Shown: positions 23,444 through 51,094, counted from the stretch's first letter. The stretch: DNA of 64,000 nt from Littorina saxatilis (GCF_037325665.1 NC_090254.1:18403134-18467133), one strand, 5' to 3'. Translations and numbers: made by a program. The notes: generated by a model from the sequence alone, not told the origin.

Positions 23444-24741
23444 GTCACGTGTAAGGCGAAATTACTACATTTAGTTGCGTCAGTCTCTCCTGCCAGTACA
23501 ATAACCTCTCCACAACAAGCCCTATGTAGTGCCTCCATCGCGGCGACAGGCGTAAACTGGGTACCGCAAGGCCCCAGGCTAGACTACAAGGACTCGGAGG
23601 AGGTTGGCCCCTAGACGTGCGGCATGCGGGCCCACCGGTGTGTGGAAACGCCCAGGTGCCCACGAACCAACCTCCAGCTATGGGTCAAATAGCCGGGCAG
23701 GATAGGCTCGTCAACCCTGGCAGGCAGCTATCCTAAGAGAAGACCACTCTGAATTCAAAACGAGGGTAGAGGAGGCTCATCATCCATGGAAGGAAACTCG
23801 TCTAGGAGAAGGAAAACTCCGAAATGAAACCCACGCAGTCCCTCGAAGACGGAACGGCACTGGCCTTTTTTAGGCGGGGAGCAGACCGGGTGCCTACGCT
23901 ATCCTCGACAAATGGTTGTCGACAAACTACATTTAGTCAAGCTGTCGAACTCACAGAATAAAACTGAACGCACTGCATTTTTTCACCAAGACCGCATACT
24001 CATAGTTTCGTCAGTCCACCGCTCGTGGCAAAGGCAGAATAGTGCGGTAATGGTCGCGCTGAGCGGGATAGCACGCTTTTCTGTACCTCTCTTCGTTTTA
24101 ACATTCTGAGCGTGTTTTTAATCCAAACATATCAAATGTATATGTTTTTGGAATTAGGAACCGACAAGGAATAAGATGAAATTGTTTTTAAATCGATTTC
24201 GGACATTTTATTTTAATCATCATTTTTATATTTTTAATTTTCAGAGCCTGTTTGTAATCCGAATATAACATATTTATATGTTTTTGGAATCAGAAAATAA
24301 TGAAGAATAAGATGAACGTAATTTTGGATCGTTTTGTAAAAAAATATTTTTAATTACAATTTTTAGATTTTTAATGACCAAATTCATTAATTAATTTTTA
24401 AGCCTCCAAGCTGAAATGCAATACCAAAGTCCGGCCTTCGTCGAAGATTGCTTTGCCAAAATGTCAATCAATTTGATTGAAAAATGAGGGTGTGACAGTG
24501 CCGCCTCAATTTTTACAAAAAGCCGGATATGACGTCATCAAAGACATTAATTCAAAAAATGAAAAAAATGGCTGGGGATATCATACCTAGGAACTCTCAT
24601 GTAAAATTTCATAAAGATCAGTCCAGTAGTTTACTCTGAATCGCTCTACGCACACACACACACACACACACATACACCACGACCCTCGTCTCGATTCCCC
24701 CCTCTACGTTAAAACATTTAGTCAAAACTTGACTAAATGTA
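23444..24741 (+). mobile_element. MITE type L, long copy, split by a retroposon
   Basis: It starts near ACAAGTCACGTGTAAGGCGA and ends AAAACTTGACTAAATGT. ACATTTAGTCAA occurs inverted near both ends. The A/T-rich interior includes CCGGATATGACGTCATC and a CA run. Other copies, on the minus strand, are at 28.73-30.36 and 37.57-39.83 kb. It is split by an insertion at 23475-23927. It is nonautonomous and its superfamily is unknown. Confidence 0.8.
23475..23927 (+). mobile_element. 453-bp retroposon nested in MITE L
   Basis: CTACATTTAG at 23465-23474 and 23928-23937 is a 10-bp target duplication flanking the insert. The insert is GC-rich, for example GCAGGATAGGCTCGTCAACC and GGGCCCACCGGTGTGTGG. 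It resembles the 5' untranslated part of a non-LTR retrotransposon more than a tRNA SINE. I see no reverse transcriptase motif in it. Confidence 0.6.
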
Positions 24742-24823
24742 AAAAAGAGGAATAAATAATTAAACGTGAAAGAAACCAACAGGAAATTTTAAAATGATAT
24801 TACCATCAAAAAAAGGAACATTT

Positions 24824-25153
24824 GCTAATTAATGTGTTGGAGGGAGAGCGGTGGAGGTGGTTGGTAGTACAGTGGAACCGCTAATTAATGTGTTGGAGGG
24901 AGAGCGGTGGAGGTGGTTGGTAGTACAGTGGAACCGCTAATTAATGTGTTGGAGGGAGAGCGGTGGAGGTGGTTGGTAGTACAGTGCAACCCCCCTTCTA
25001 AGATCTCCAACAATCCCAGAACATTAGGTCTTGAAAAGGAGAAAGTCTTAAAATGGAGGTAAATTTACAGACGTTATGAATAGAACGTCTGAAAAAAAAG
25101 GTCTTAAGGGGGGGGGGGGGGGGGGTGTTCTTAAAAGGGGGGTTCCACTGTTC
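24824..25153. repeat. 61-bp tandem trimer leading into MITE P
   Basis: Three copies of a roughly 61-bp unit (GTGTTGGAGGGAGAGCGGTG, ending TAGTACAGTGGAACC) carry the left tip of the type P MITE. The last unit continues into a fuller P copy (about 24985-25153) that ends GGGGTTCCACTGTTC. A G run of about 18 lies near 25110-25127. The tip appears to have been amplified together with flanking DNA. Confidence 0.75.
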
Positions 25154-25599
25154 AAGTACGTGAATGGAGCATTTGTTCTCACAGTGCTTTTTCCTGTCGG
25201 TGACGTAATCAGACACCGACATACCCACGCAGAGAAATAAGAGACCTACTATTGCGCTGCTGACACGCTAATAACAGTTCAGAAGAATGCTGACGAATTT
25301 CCTCTCAACTTCCTACTTGCTACAGATCTCTGCTTCCTATCGCGCAGAAGAAGTAGCAGCCGACGCAAGTGCTGACCCCGGATGAAGCTTGACCCCTAGT
25401 GGAGCAAAGAAAGGTGGCACGGGAGTAAGAACTCTAAATTGTAGGAAAGCTTTCGATGTCAACTTTATTTATCAATTTACATTTTTGTGATAGAATAAAA
25501 ACAGTCCATTTTCAAGCTTCAGATAAGTGTTATAATTTGATTTTTGTTTTAGCAAAAACGGTGTGTCTAGTATTATGCAAGTATTTTTCCTGATCCACT

Positions 25600-25745
25600 A
25601 TTTTTATCACCAACCCGGAACTTACGTCTGAATGTAGTTGTGACTGCCCATTTTAGGAATTCAGAGTATTTGGCTGGGGTGTTTTGGTTGTCTACTCCGA
25701 CGAAAAGAGCGGCCCTTTCATTCCGCTCGGTGCATCAAGCGACAG
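25600..25745 (+). promoter_or_regulatory. Candidate LPP promoter and noncoding first exon
   Basis: A relatively unique, CpG-containing stretch ends in GCATCAAGCGACAG followed by a strong donor, GTAAGT, at 25746. It would splice to the acceptor at 26811 just before the LPP start codon. No TATA box is evident. The evidence is position plus donor quality only. Confidence 0.4.
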
Positions 25746-26847
25746 GTAAGTTTGATGACATTATTCTATAACTGTACGTCCGATATTTCAGTCGATCGCG
25801 AGTGTTTCAGGAGGCAGGCGCGTTTTCTTAGCATGCATAAATTTGTCCGACTCGGCCGCAAGCTGTATACGTACACAAGATTTCATGCTGTCTGCTCCGG
25901 AATTTAAACTCAACCGGTAATCGATCAGGTAATTAAAATAACAAAATTAATTCAAGTTTAATCAATTTTGATACGGACAATGCGGCCAAGAGTCGTGTTC
26001 TTTCTCTGGCCGTTTCTTTCATCTTTCAAGTGCGATACTTGTAAATAAATGCCACGCATGGACCAAGCTTGAAGCTAAAATTAGGGCACCCTCCTGAGGA
26101 AAAATTGAAAGTTCACAGATTGCCTGGCCTGTGAGTCATTCCTGCACCCACGGAGCTCTATCTAAAGAAAAAAGTGTGCACGTGTCTTGTCTCGGCGCTC
26201 GTGAAGCAGCATCTGTTATTGGTTGGCACTGCCGGGTATAGCTGTTTACAGGCCTCTGTAGGTATGTTTACCTGTGGTTTTTACCTGAGCTTGGGGTTGG
26301 GTGATAGATTTGGGGGTAAGGTTGAAGTACAGCTGACAAGGTGTGAGCAGTGATGTTTTCATGTTTTGCTTCTCTTGATGAATATTGGGTTTTTTTCTGC
26401 TTGAACAAGCTAGCCTCATATAGTGTGTGACTCACTGATAATTGTGAGAATTTACTTTTGTGTGGTTGTAGCATTAGCAGGTGCTACCTGCTGCATATAT
26501 TACTCAATATGTGTCGCCTTTTTATTTGATTTTCTATGGAGTAAGCGTCTAACTTTGTTGATAGTGAAGGATGGCTTGGATAGAGTAAATATGTACACAG
26601 TGCTACAACTTAACTCTGTCATATTTCTACCATAAGCACTTTTAAATCAGTGTTCTGATACAGCAGAGACATAGATATGTATGTCTCAGCAGATACAGCA
26701 ATGATTTCAGCAATATATGTGACTGTAAATTTGATTTGGGTCATGAAATTCTCTGTCTGTTAATTTGTTGTTCACAATCTAGAATCATAAAAATTATAAC
26801 TTTATTTCCAGGGGTTGTAAGGCAAGACAGCATTTCCAAGAGGCACC

Positions 26848-41175
<14,328 letters not shown>

Positions 41176-41395
41176 AGAGACCAGCGTGCAAACTTACACA
41201 CATTCTGTGTAAAAACTGCAATGCAGCACGCATCCAGGCTAGGACTATCAAGATGGCCACCGAACTGTAGAGAGACCAGCGTGCAAACTTACACATTCTG
41301 TGTAAAAACTGCAACGCAGCATGCATCTAGGCTATGACTACCAAGATGGCCACCGAACTGTAGAAAGACCAGCGTGCAAACTTACACATCCACAT

Positions 41396-42138
41396 CAGAC
41401 CTGGGAACCCATACGATTTTGCCGTATTTTGTATGCATGATTGTCTAGAATCTGATGAGTTGCGGTCAGTGGACAAAAAATACAAGAAAAATTCCTAGAC
41501 TACCTTTCTTTACAGGCGCATCCTGAAGCTAATCCAGTTCTTTGACACATGATTGCAGATTTTTTTCAGTAAACATTGAAAGAAGGATTTGTTTTAAATG
41601 TATTGGTAAACTTGATTAACTTTGCGACAGGGGTGTGTGAAGCATGTTTGAATCATGGTGTGTGGAGTACGATCATTTTTATTGGTAAACTTAGTTAACT
41701 TTGCGACGGACGCGTGTGAAGCATGTTTGAACCATGGTGTGTGGAGTACGATCATTTGTATTGGTAAACTTAGTTAACTTTGTGATGGACGCGTGTGAAG
41801 CATGTTTGAATCATGGTGTGTGGAGTACGATCATTTGTACTGATAAACTTAGTTAACTTTGCGATGGACGCGTGTGAAGCATGTTTGAATCATGGTGTGT
41901 GGAGTACGATCATTTGTTTTGGTAAACTTAGTTAACTTTGCGAGGTACGCGTGTGAAGCATGTTTGAATCATGGTGTGTGGAGTACGATCATTTGTATTG
42001 GTAAACTTAGTTAACTTTGCGACAGGGGTGTGTGAAGCATGTTTGAATCATGGTGTGTGGAGTACGATCATTTTTCTGAAAATACACCAAGTTTGTTTGA
42101 GAATTCTCCCAAATGCAACACAGGGGTTCCCAGGTCTG
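41396..42138. mobile_element. MITE type M with an internal 79-bp array
   Basis: The ends CAGACCTGGGAACCC and GGGTTCCCAGGTCTG are perfect inverted repeats. Between 41602 and 42070 a 79-bp unit (TTGGTAAACTTAGTTAACTT, GAAGCATGTTTGAATCATGG) is repeated about six times, whereas the related copy at 6300 has one. It sits in the LPP 3' UTR directly after the duplicated coding ends. Confidence 0.8.
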
Positions 42139-45100
42139 CTACATCCTTCAATGACTCAAGATGTTCACTGAGCTGTAGAGAGAAACAGCGAGAGTGAACA
42201 GGAAAATCTGCCTTCACCAAAGAGCCAGTGTGTTTGCTAAAGTTTTATATATGAAAAAAATATGAAAATCAGAATTTCTTTTTCTTTTCTTTCAAAACTG
42301 TTACCACTTTGTGTATGATTAAGCACAAACTAAGGACTAGTGTGTTTGCTGCCTTTCTTTGTCTTATGTTCATGTTTATAAGTGACAGATGTTTTGTAAT
42401 TTATTTGCTTTATTGCCTGCAGATCTTGCTGCAGTGTCCTGAGGAGATATGAATTGAGATAGATGCTTTCTCAGGCTGAAATAGCAGTATTTTATGTTAA
42501 GATCTGCCTTATATCCTTACTTTTTATCAGTCCATCCATTAAGTATTTATCTTATTAATCTGTGTCTTTATTCTTTTTTCATATAGAATGTTTGAAAATC
42601 CAGACATATTTTTGTTGTTCACTTCAGGTAATTTTTGTTTTCAAACTTTGTTTAAATGTTGACTTCTTTATCCAAAGACGCAATATTTATTTTCAGTGCT
42701 ATTCAGGTTCGAAAGCAAATCCGTGTAAATGAGAAAAATATTTAGATCTGATTTGTGTGTTCAGCATTCAAAAAGAAGTCAATTTTGTTTAAATTGCTTG
42801 TTATTTGTTAGACTTCATTCATTTGTAGACTTTTTGTATGTGTGTGTCTTTTTTTCTTGTCTTTTTTTATGGAGCAGGACTCAAACTATCACAGTTAGGA
42901 ACAGATTGCCTGAATGGCTGCACTGTTGATTTGGCATCTGTTACATTCATCCAATTGAAAAAAAAGGATTGTTTTAACTTTTAAGCTTTTTGCTTAATGT
43001 TAATTTCTTAATTAGCCCCTGTTATTTCACACATTGGCTGTCTTGTTAATTTGGTAAAATGGCCAACTGTTTGGACATTTATTTGTTCAACAAACACTGC
43101 TTTGTTTATTGTTCCTTGCAGAATTTCCCTCCCAAGGTAAAATGAATTATCTAAGATAGCCATGGTTTTTTTTACAGATGGCAAACTGTCCAAAATCCAT
43201 CGGCTTTAATGTCTGTCTGCCATGGTTATTGAAGTTGTTGACATGAAAGGGCGGATTATTATTTTGTAAGGGTAGAAAGTGGTTCAGACAAATTTGTAGT
43301 GTCTGTGTGAAGTGAAGTTGGCAGAGTTTTTGCCAAAGAAGCGTTTGTGATGACAAGGGCCAATGATCAAGCATAATTAATTTTCTCCATCATGTCGATG
43401 ACCATTTGATTTTCTCGCAGTGTTGTGCACATAGAAATATTTGACCACTTGTTATTTTGCAGTGACTGCACCAATGTGTGTTTCACCTGACCAGTATTTA
43501 CTTGTGTGGGTACATTAGTTTGGTAACAATTAAGAGGAATAGTGTGTTGTGCGTGGGTAAATTTACTCCAGGTGGGAACTTGGACCGTGTATTTTATGCT
43601 GCTGGGAATTGAAATGTCAGTTATAAAAAATGCAGTGAACTATACCTTTCATCTGGTTTTGTCGTGTGACTGTCTGTATGGGTTTTGGCATATGGTGCTC
43701 CTTTAAGCAGAAGACAGTTTATGTTGGAGTTTTACAAAAAAGAAAGTGTTTTGATGAGGTAAGCTTCAAAAATGAAATTTTCATACACGTATATGTGCAT
43801 TGTTTGACTAAATCTATGTTTCTTGTGAAGGGAAATTTCGTTGTGCCCTGTTCTTTATGTACACTATCTCTGTCCTGTTTTTTGTATCTTCAAGAAAGAC
43901 TCCCTTCATAGAGTAGGCACAAATAATGTCAAAGAGAATGATCTTTATGGGACAACATTGTTTAAAGATGTAACTCTCACAAGACAAGACTCTTTTGAGA
44001 TCATATCCTCACATATGTCTAATGTTCATGATGAAACCTTCAGAAGACAGACTGTTGAGAGGACATCTTCTCAAGACAGCACTGATTAGATAAACGTTTT
44101 GACTTTTCTGTGTATTTTTTTTTAACACAGCAGTCTCTTTCAGATTAATTTTTCACTGTGTATTTCTAATGCAAGAGTTGTGTTAAAATATGAAAGTGGT
44201 TAAAATATTCCCACGAATATTGTTTGAAAGGGGTTCAGCACTCTGTCTATTTTTTAAAGACTGATTTCTATTGAACAGAAAAAGATGTGTTGTTCCAAGC
44301 ATTTCTGCAGGGGTGTTTTGTGGTTTGTCGGATGTTTTTCACGTTGAATTTTTTGCACAATCACGTCTGCATATAGACCTTCTTTCGCCGCTGTCTTCTT
44401 CTTCTGGTTCGCTTCTTTTTCACTGCTGTTAAAGCACACTCATAATCAAATATTGGAATGTGATTGTATCATTTCTCATCAAAGCTTTTGCACATTCGTT
44501 AAAGAACTTTCTCCTTTGTCAATGAAATGCGGTCATTTTTCCTGAAAGTGTATAGCGGTGATCAGTTTTTCAGTCTGAGAAAGCCAAATGTTTGCAATAT
44601 TTTATTCCTGGATTAAGACTGAGCAAGAAATAGCGGGAAGAGAATGAACGAAACGGACAAGTTACTGAGGATCATCTGCTAGGAATTTGTGAGAGGTTGA
44701 TGCAGCTATGTGGCAGGCAAATTATGGACGAAAACTGATACATGTAAATGATACGAGTTGTTCGGTTAAGTACCAGCTGGTGAAGTTGCTGAGACTTTAT
44801 GCTCCCTTTTCCACCATATGCTCTATTCTCCAATCCCCAGTCCACCCCCCCCCCCCCCCCCCCAATATAATCTTATTTGAAAGTTCTTGTCAAATTCTGA
44901 CACTGCTGAGAAGCATCTGTGTATAAATATTGCTTGAAATTGCTCAAATGTGGCATTTGTGTTTTGTGCGTTAATTGTGTACAGTAATTTGGTTTACTGT
45001 TAAAACAGGGAAATTAGTGTGTTCCATTCTTTTTTTTCTTTTTTTTTAATTAAAAACAAAATCAAATCTCGTCTTTTTTTTTTAACCTTTTTTGTCTTTT

Positions 45101-45307
45101 TTGCCCCAGGTTTGGGTTATTGACAATTTGTAATTTTAAGTCTGTTTTATTTGTTCAAAATATTTAGTACATTTATTCTATCTTGATGGAAGTTTGTGAT
45201 TTTGTTCACTGCACAAAGTAAGTCTCATCGGAAAGGCATTTTTGAAAGCAACAGCAACAGTAGCTAATGTTTTCCCCTCAGAGTTTGTGACAATGTAAAC
45301 AGAAGCT

Positions 45308-45676
45308 CCTCCCGCGGGTTAGGGGGAAGAATTTACCCGATGCTCCCCAGCATGTCGTAAGAGGCGACTAACGGATTCTGTTTCTCCTTTTACCCTTGTT
45401 AAGTGTTTCTTGTATAGAATATAGTCAATGTTTGTAAAGATTTTAGTCAAGCAGTATGTAAGAAATGTTAAGTCCTTTGTACTGGAAACTTGGATTCTCC
45501 CAGTAAGGTAATACATTGTACTACGTTGCAAGCCCCTGGAGCAAATTTTTGATTTGTGCTTTTGTGAACAAGAAACAATTGACAAGTGGCTCTATCCCAT
45601 CTTCCCCCTTTCCCCGTCGCGATATAACTCTTCGTGGTTAAAAACGACGTTAAACACCAAATAAAGAAAGAAAGAA
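45308..45676 (+). mobile_element. SINE-B, full length
   Basis: From CCCGCGGGTTAGGGGGAAGA to CGTTAAACACCAAATAAAG plus a GAAA tail, nearly identical to the copy at 2638. Confidence 0.88.
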
Positions 45677-47248
45677 ACAGTAGCTTTTTCAGTTATTGTT
45701 TACTGTATTCATTAATTAGATTATAACTGTTCAAACTGTGTATGTATGTTTGCTTACTAAAAAATCTGTCAGCATATGCTTGACTGTATTACGCTACAGC
45801 ACAATGTGATAACTGCATCATCAAATCATCCACATATTCATCAGCGATGTAAATTTCATGTCATGGCATCATTAACATTATTGCATTTTCTAAAGTGTAC
45901 TGCTTTCAAGTGTGTTATTTATGCCAATAGTAGTAGATCTGAATTTGTAGTTTGTTTTTTTAGTTGACTTGCTTTTTCGTTTTCAATTTTCCTGCAGATT
46001 AATTTGCAGTCAAGAGTTTGGTTTTCTGTGCATGTAGCTTTTTCTTTGGTAATTCAGTTTTCATCTTTGTGGTAAACAGTGGTATTTAATTTGTAATATT
46101 ATTTTATTTGCTTCTTTTTTTAATGTCATTATTACAGTATGTGCTTATTTTTGTTGGAACAAATCTGTTTTGTAAGTAAAAGGATATTTAAGTGCAGACT
46201 CTGTGTTTGAGCCGTGAGTGTGAATTGATAATATTCAAATTCACAGTAGTCACCAAAATGTGTACCCTATTAATTCAGCAAGAGTTTTCCCTTGGAGGTA
46301 AATTTGTCTACTTTCAGTTGTTTGGAAAAATGTTATGCAACCTTCACAGCACGCTCTGCAGTTGTCGGCCTTGAAGAGCACGAGCTATTTATAGCTTGAC
46401 GTTTTTTCAACATTTCTGACACCTGTGAATTGTAGAGTTCTGTTTGTGATAGGGTCCGGCTGCTGCGGTCTCTTTGTATGTACTTGGTTGATTTTGTGTA
46501 ACCATTACAGATTTTATAGGGCTGAGAAATTAGCTCTAAAATTCTTAATCATGTTTGATTGGACTTCGCCTCCAAGGGTGATAGTTGTGTTCCGACACTC
46601 GGTTACACAAGTTTCAGCCCATTGTAAAGATCATATCCATTTTCATGAAACCATTTGTTTGCTATACAGGGTATTTTAACAATAATAGCTGCAATAGTTT
46701 TAAAGTCTACTTCTTATAACTTGCTTTTGCATTCAGTATATTTTTTCTGTTATATATCTTTTGATGTCTTGTGTTCTTTGGTTCATGTTAAAGTAAAGGT
46801 ATATTTTTGTCTGTATACAACTTATGTATTGCAATATATATACAAACATTGGCCAAATATATACTGCAAATAAGAAATTCAGAGCATATTATATATTGCC
46901 CACTGCACAATGAACTTACAAATTTATTGCTGACTCTGTATTACATACATGAAAGGCCTAGATGATAAATCAAACACACGTTCACACACACACATGCACA
47001 CACACACACTCACACACACACGTTCGCTGCAGATCACAACGAACAAGTCTTCCAAGTACAATTGCTGGCATGCCATAATATTAATGAATCTTGATGTAAC
47101 ACAATATTGCTTATAATTGCTTACAAAAATGTTTGGTATATTGAGGCAGGCTGTAGCTGTCAGACTAAATTCATGGAGATTCCATTTGCATATCGAGTAT
47201 TTCCAGCTTTAAACAAATATACTGACAAATAATTTTAGATAATTTAAG

Positions 47249-47393
47249 TTATTGAGACATCCCAGTGCACTAAGGGATTTATAGAGCAAATCGAGAAAAT
47301 TCATTATTGAACGAAGCGCATAGCGCTGAGTTCAATAATTATTTTCGAGATTTGCTCTATAAATCCCTTAGTGCACTGGGATTGTTTCAATAA
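47249..47393. repeat. Foldback (hairpin) element
   Basis: The arms are inverted: CCCAGTGCACTAAGGGATTT on the left and AAATCCCTTAGTGCACTGGG on the right. They continue through GAGCAAATC/GATTTGCTC and ATTATTGAAC/GTTCAATAAT to a loop around GAAGCGCATAGCGCTGA. Arms are about 65 bp with few mismatches. It may be a MITE of the foldback type. No target duplication is certain. Confidence 0.85.
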
Positions 47394-48525
47394 CGATATT
47401 GTCAGTACCGCCATAGAAAAAAGAAGATTCCTAACGCACATTTTGCAATGCGCATTTGAATAGGCATAACTGTGTGGTCAGGTCGTGCACAGTAAAGATC
47501 TACTTTTGTGTGGGGTGTCTCAAGTGTGTCGTGCTTTCGTCACACGCATTTTAATTTCTGTTGGTAAATTCCAGTGTAGCGTTAATCTGAACAGTGATGA
47601 TCTTTCAGAGAGACCTCATTTGAACTCGGAGAAAGGCTCTTCATTATTTGCGATTCGAAACCTCCAGTCGAGCTTCGACGGATTGACTATGCGGAGTGAC
47701 TCCCCTTGAATTGACTCAAAGCGGGACTCGACGGTTCGCACATTTTCAAAACAAATGTGGCATATTTCTCGTGTTCTATGATTTATCTTCACTCATCGGG
47801 GAGTCTGATACTAAATATGAACGGTAAGAATGCTCTGAACCCTACACGTATTATATCCCCATCGTTTTTTCGTTCACATTTGCCCAACATGTTAATTTGC
47901 TGAGCGGGGTTAATGTCGTCTGCTAGGCTACCTGCCAACCTGGGCAATGGAACGACTGCAGTCTGCACTGAGTCTGTACGCATAAAGCAGGCTGCTAATA
48001 AATCTTATATATGGTAAGAACGTTCTGAACCTTACACGTTTTCGATTACGATTGTTCTTGCTTTGAAATAATAATTCTGAAACCATTCATTTACTGAACT
48101 GATGAAGTCGTATTTCTGTGTTGTCTGCTACAGAGTCGATCGAGTCAGTCTTCCAAACTGGTCTTGCTGGTACGTTATCGGAATAACACTTGTGTTTTCT
48201 GTTAGCCGCTGGGAATTGCATACTAACTCATCATTTGGTAATGTGGATGATAAGCTACATGCCACTAACACGGCATATGAGAAGAATCTATGCAAGTCGG
48301 CGAAAATTAGATGAAACACAGCGGCTTCCATTTTTTTAGATCACTGGCACTGGCACAGGCACATGCAATCTGTCAGAAAAAAAACCCACTTCTGCTTTAA
48401 TTGAGAAGCAGGGAATTTATGGTCATTTGGTATTGTGGAGAATATAAGCTACATGTCATTAATTAATTCTGAGGATGAGAGCACAGTCTTGCTTAGGCAA
48501 AGGGCGCAAGAATACGCTCTGTGGA

Positions 48526-48553
48526 AAAGTTAGCGCACTCCAAGAGTGCGCTA
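48526..48553. repeat. Short perfect hairpin
   Basis: GTTAGCGCACTC, a CAA loop, then GAGTGCGCTAAC: 12-bp arms, followed by a third TTAGCGCA-like half. It may be the core of a small MITE. No function is evident. Confidence 0.6.
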
Positions 48554-49249
48554 ACAGTTTTAGCGCATCGCCATTAGCCAATCAACTGGTTCACATCAGT
48601 CATGTGACACCAGTACTTACTGACAATTATTATTAAAGTGTAATCTAATCATATTGCGTATTCTGAGAACTGGTGTATAGAGGTACAAAAGCTACATTGC
48701 TCATTAAAACGATTGGTCATTCAAAAATCTGGGGTTCAGAAAAATAGACACTTCGTCTTCAATGACAATATGATCTTTTGTATGGGGGTAAAATCTTGTT
48801 CTGAGAGGCAGATTTGAAGCACAAATGTTTTCAAGGATCTTTGTGTTCAGTATTACACAATTATTTGCATTAAAGAATAGTTTTGTTAAGTTATGCATTT
48901 TTTTTTATTTTATCATTTGAGCTGCAAAAGATTAACTTGGTTGTACATTTTGTTGTTGAACATTTCTATCACAGAGTGGAGTAAGGGTTAGATAATGCAA
49001 ATGCAATACAAGGTTCGACTTGGTTTTTCTTTGACCTTTTTTTAATGTTTATTTTTTTATTTTTTAGAAAACAGCTCAGTGTAAAACTATGAGGAAAGAA
49101 AGACTGGAAGCAAAGGTAGGGGTGTGTCTGAATTAATATATTGTCTCAGCCTGCGACAGAACAGAATGTGTATTGTGAACAAAGAATGAGAAAAATAGAT
49201 GAAGCGATAGAGTATGTGCTGCTATTGTTTGTTGTTATGATGTATTTGT

Positions 49250-49255
49250 AATAAA
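49250..49255 (+). terminator. Candidate poly(A) signal, plus-strand (LPP side)
   Basis: AATAAA within TTGTAATAAAAATTT, followed by a GT-rich stretch (GTGTGTGTTTGTGTGTG) 20-40 bases on. This is a good poly(A) arrangement. Confidence 0.45.
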
Positions 49256-49358
49256 AATTTAAAATCTATGTGTGTGTTTGTGTGTGTATTGGATCAACTC
49301 TCTGAAGACAGTTTTGTAGCAGGAAAAAATACAAGTCGGTGAAATTTTCAGCTTAATT

Positions 49359-49364
49359 TTTATT
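49359..49364 (-). terminator. Candidate poly(A) signal, minus-strand (CLC side)
   Basis: TTTATT on the plus strand gives AATAAA on the minus strand, about 105 bases from the plus-strand signal. This would make the two genes converge tail to tail. Confidence 0.35.
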
Positions 49365-51094
49365 GCCAAAACCTTGTTCCCTGTATTTTGATCATAAAAC
49401 CAACAAATGCATGACAAATACTAAAAAACAAAACAGATTCTGAAGCCATAATCTCAGAGGTGTTTTTTCTCTCAGATAACATGCACAACTGACACTATTA
49501 TACAAACATCAATAGATTCTGTACAACTGAGAACCAGACATTTAAAAAAAAAAACACTACAAGAGAAGTACACTGTTCCTTTTCTTTCTTTTCGTAAGTA
49601 CACTTGATTGTGGGTCTCTTCGTAACAGTTTAAACAAATGCATTCAAATAGTATTTGAAAGAATACATTAATAAAAACGAAACACAATTACATCTACAAT
49701 CATCTCAAGCATAACATTTAGAAAACTGAAACAGTGGCAAGTGTTCGCACTCATTTTTTAAATTGTTTTAACTAACGCTCTTGTTTGTAAAATAGCACCA
49801 ACATTTGAGAGAACAGTACATCAATGAATTGAAACTGAATTTGACTCATCAACTATCTTGTAAAGAAAGCAAACCCAAACCTGCACAAGTTGTATTTAGT
49901 GACTGAAGGAAGCAGAACCATGCCGACCATATGAACCGCTTAAAAAAAAGATTTGTAAGTTGTGAAAAAATAAACATCTTAAATGCGGACACATGAGTAC
50001 CGTCAGTTAGGAAAACCACTCCAAAGTTGGACCGCTCATACCTGTTGTATTTAATAAAGAATCCAATACCGGACTTAACACCACTCATAGTACAAGGAGA
50101 ACTAGGCAATCATGAATATAAAAATGAACACCAACTGAAAGCAAACAGCCAAAGTCCACCCAAAAAATCAAAACTGGAACAGTCACATCAATTGTAAGAA
50201 ACAGAATGTTAAAAGAAATCCTGAAGCTGGCCATGCACATACTGTATGACCAAAATATACAATATATATCACAGTAAAAAAAAAAGAAAAGGGGGTTATG
50301 GTAATTAAACCGAAATGGAGCAAAAATGCATTACATATTTTTGTCCAGAAACATCCGAAAATGTATACACGTTTGTTTGAAGATAAGATTGCATTCACAA
50401 AGCAGAGAGTTCTTTAAGCGGGAGATATCATGTGATATTAGCTGCTTTCAAATTCAAGGTTAACGTTCCTCGCAAATGAGTTATTCAAAGATAGACACAT
50501 GACGGCAATATGAAATGTATCAACGGTCACACAAGATTTGTTCCCTGGACAATGTATACATGTACTTCACTTCCCTGACAAAAAGACCCCCCCCCCCCCC
50601 CTAATATATATATAACGTTGCACCAATTGAACGCAAAATGTGAGTATCCTTATTGACAAAATAATTACTGTAAATAGCAAATTCCTGATATTTTGCAAGC
50701 AAACAGCATAAGTGATAGAACAAAAATGCCGTGGTTTCTTATTGCCTTCACTATGATTTTAAGCATTTCTACAAACAATTGTGAGAAAAAGAAAAAAAGT
50801 TGAAAGCACCGAACAAACCGTCACAGAGGTAAATATGGGTAGATCATACATGCGCTTAAAACCACAAAACTAAGCACAAACATGAAGGCACAAACATGAA
50901 AAGTACATACACACGCACATACACTTATTAAAAGGATGCAAACATTAATTTAAAAAGTGGAGGGAACCTTATAAGTGCTCAGCAAATTATCAATCAAACG
51001 CCCGTTTCTCCAGTCTGTTTCGAAGAACTCTGCTTCTCATGATGCAGTTTTATAAAACATAAAAAAAACATGTTGTAGACACAGACAAAATATA

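Larger units (their letters stand above)
42139..49249 (+). other. Probable LPP 3' UTR and flank
   Basis: Mostly A/T-rich DNA without a convincing gene. It contains a possible alternative terminal exon (43895-44089), a C run (about 44847-44863), a SINE-B copy (45308-45676), a CA-rich patch (46980-47022) and a foldback (47249-47393). The 3' UTR could extend to 49255 or end at an earlier, weaker signal. Confidence 0.4.

Noticed and set aside
44254-44439. Small minus-strand frame with Lys-rich start
   Set aside because: No splice sites, homology or codon signal, and it is A/T-rich intergenic DNA.
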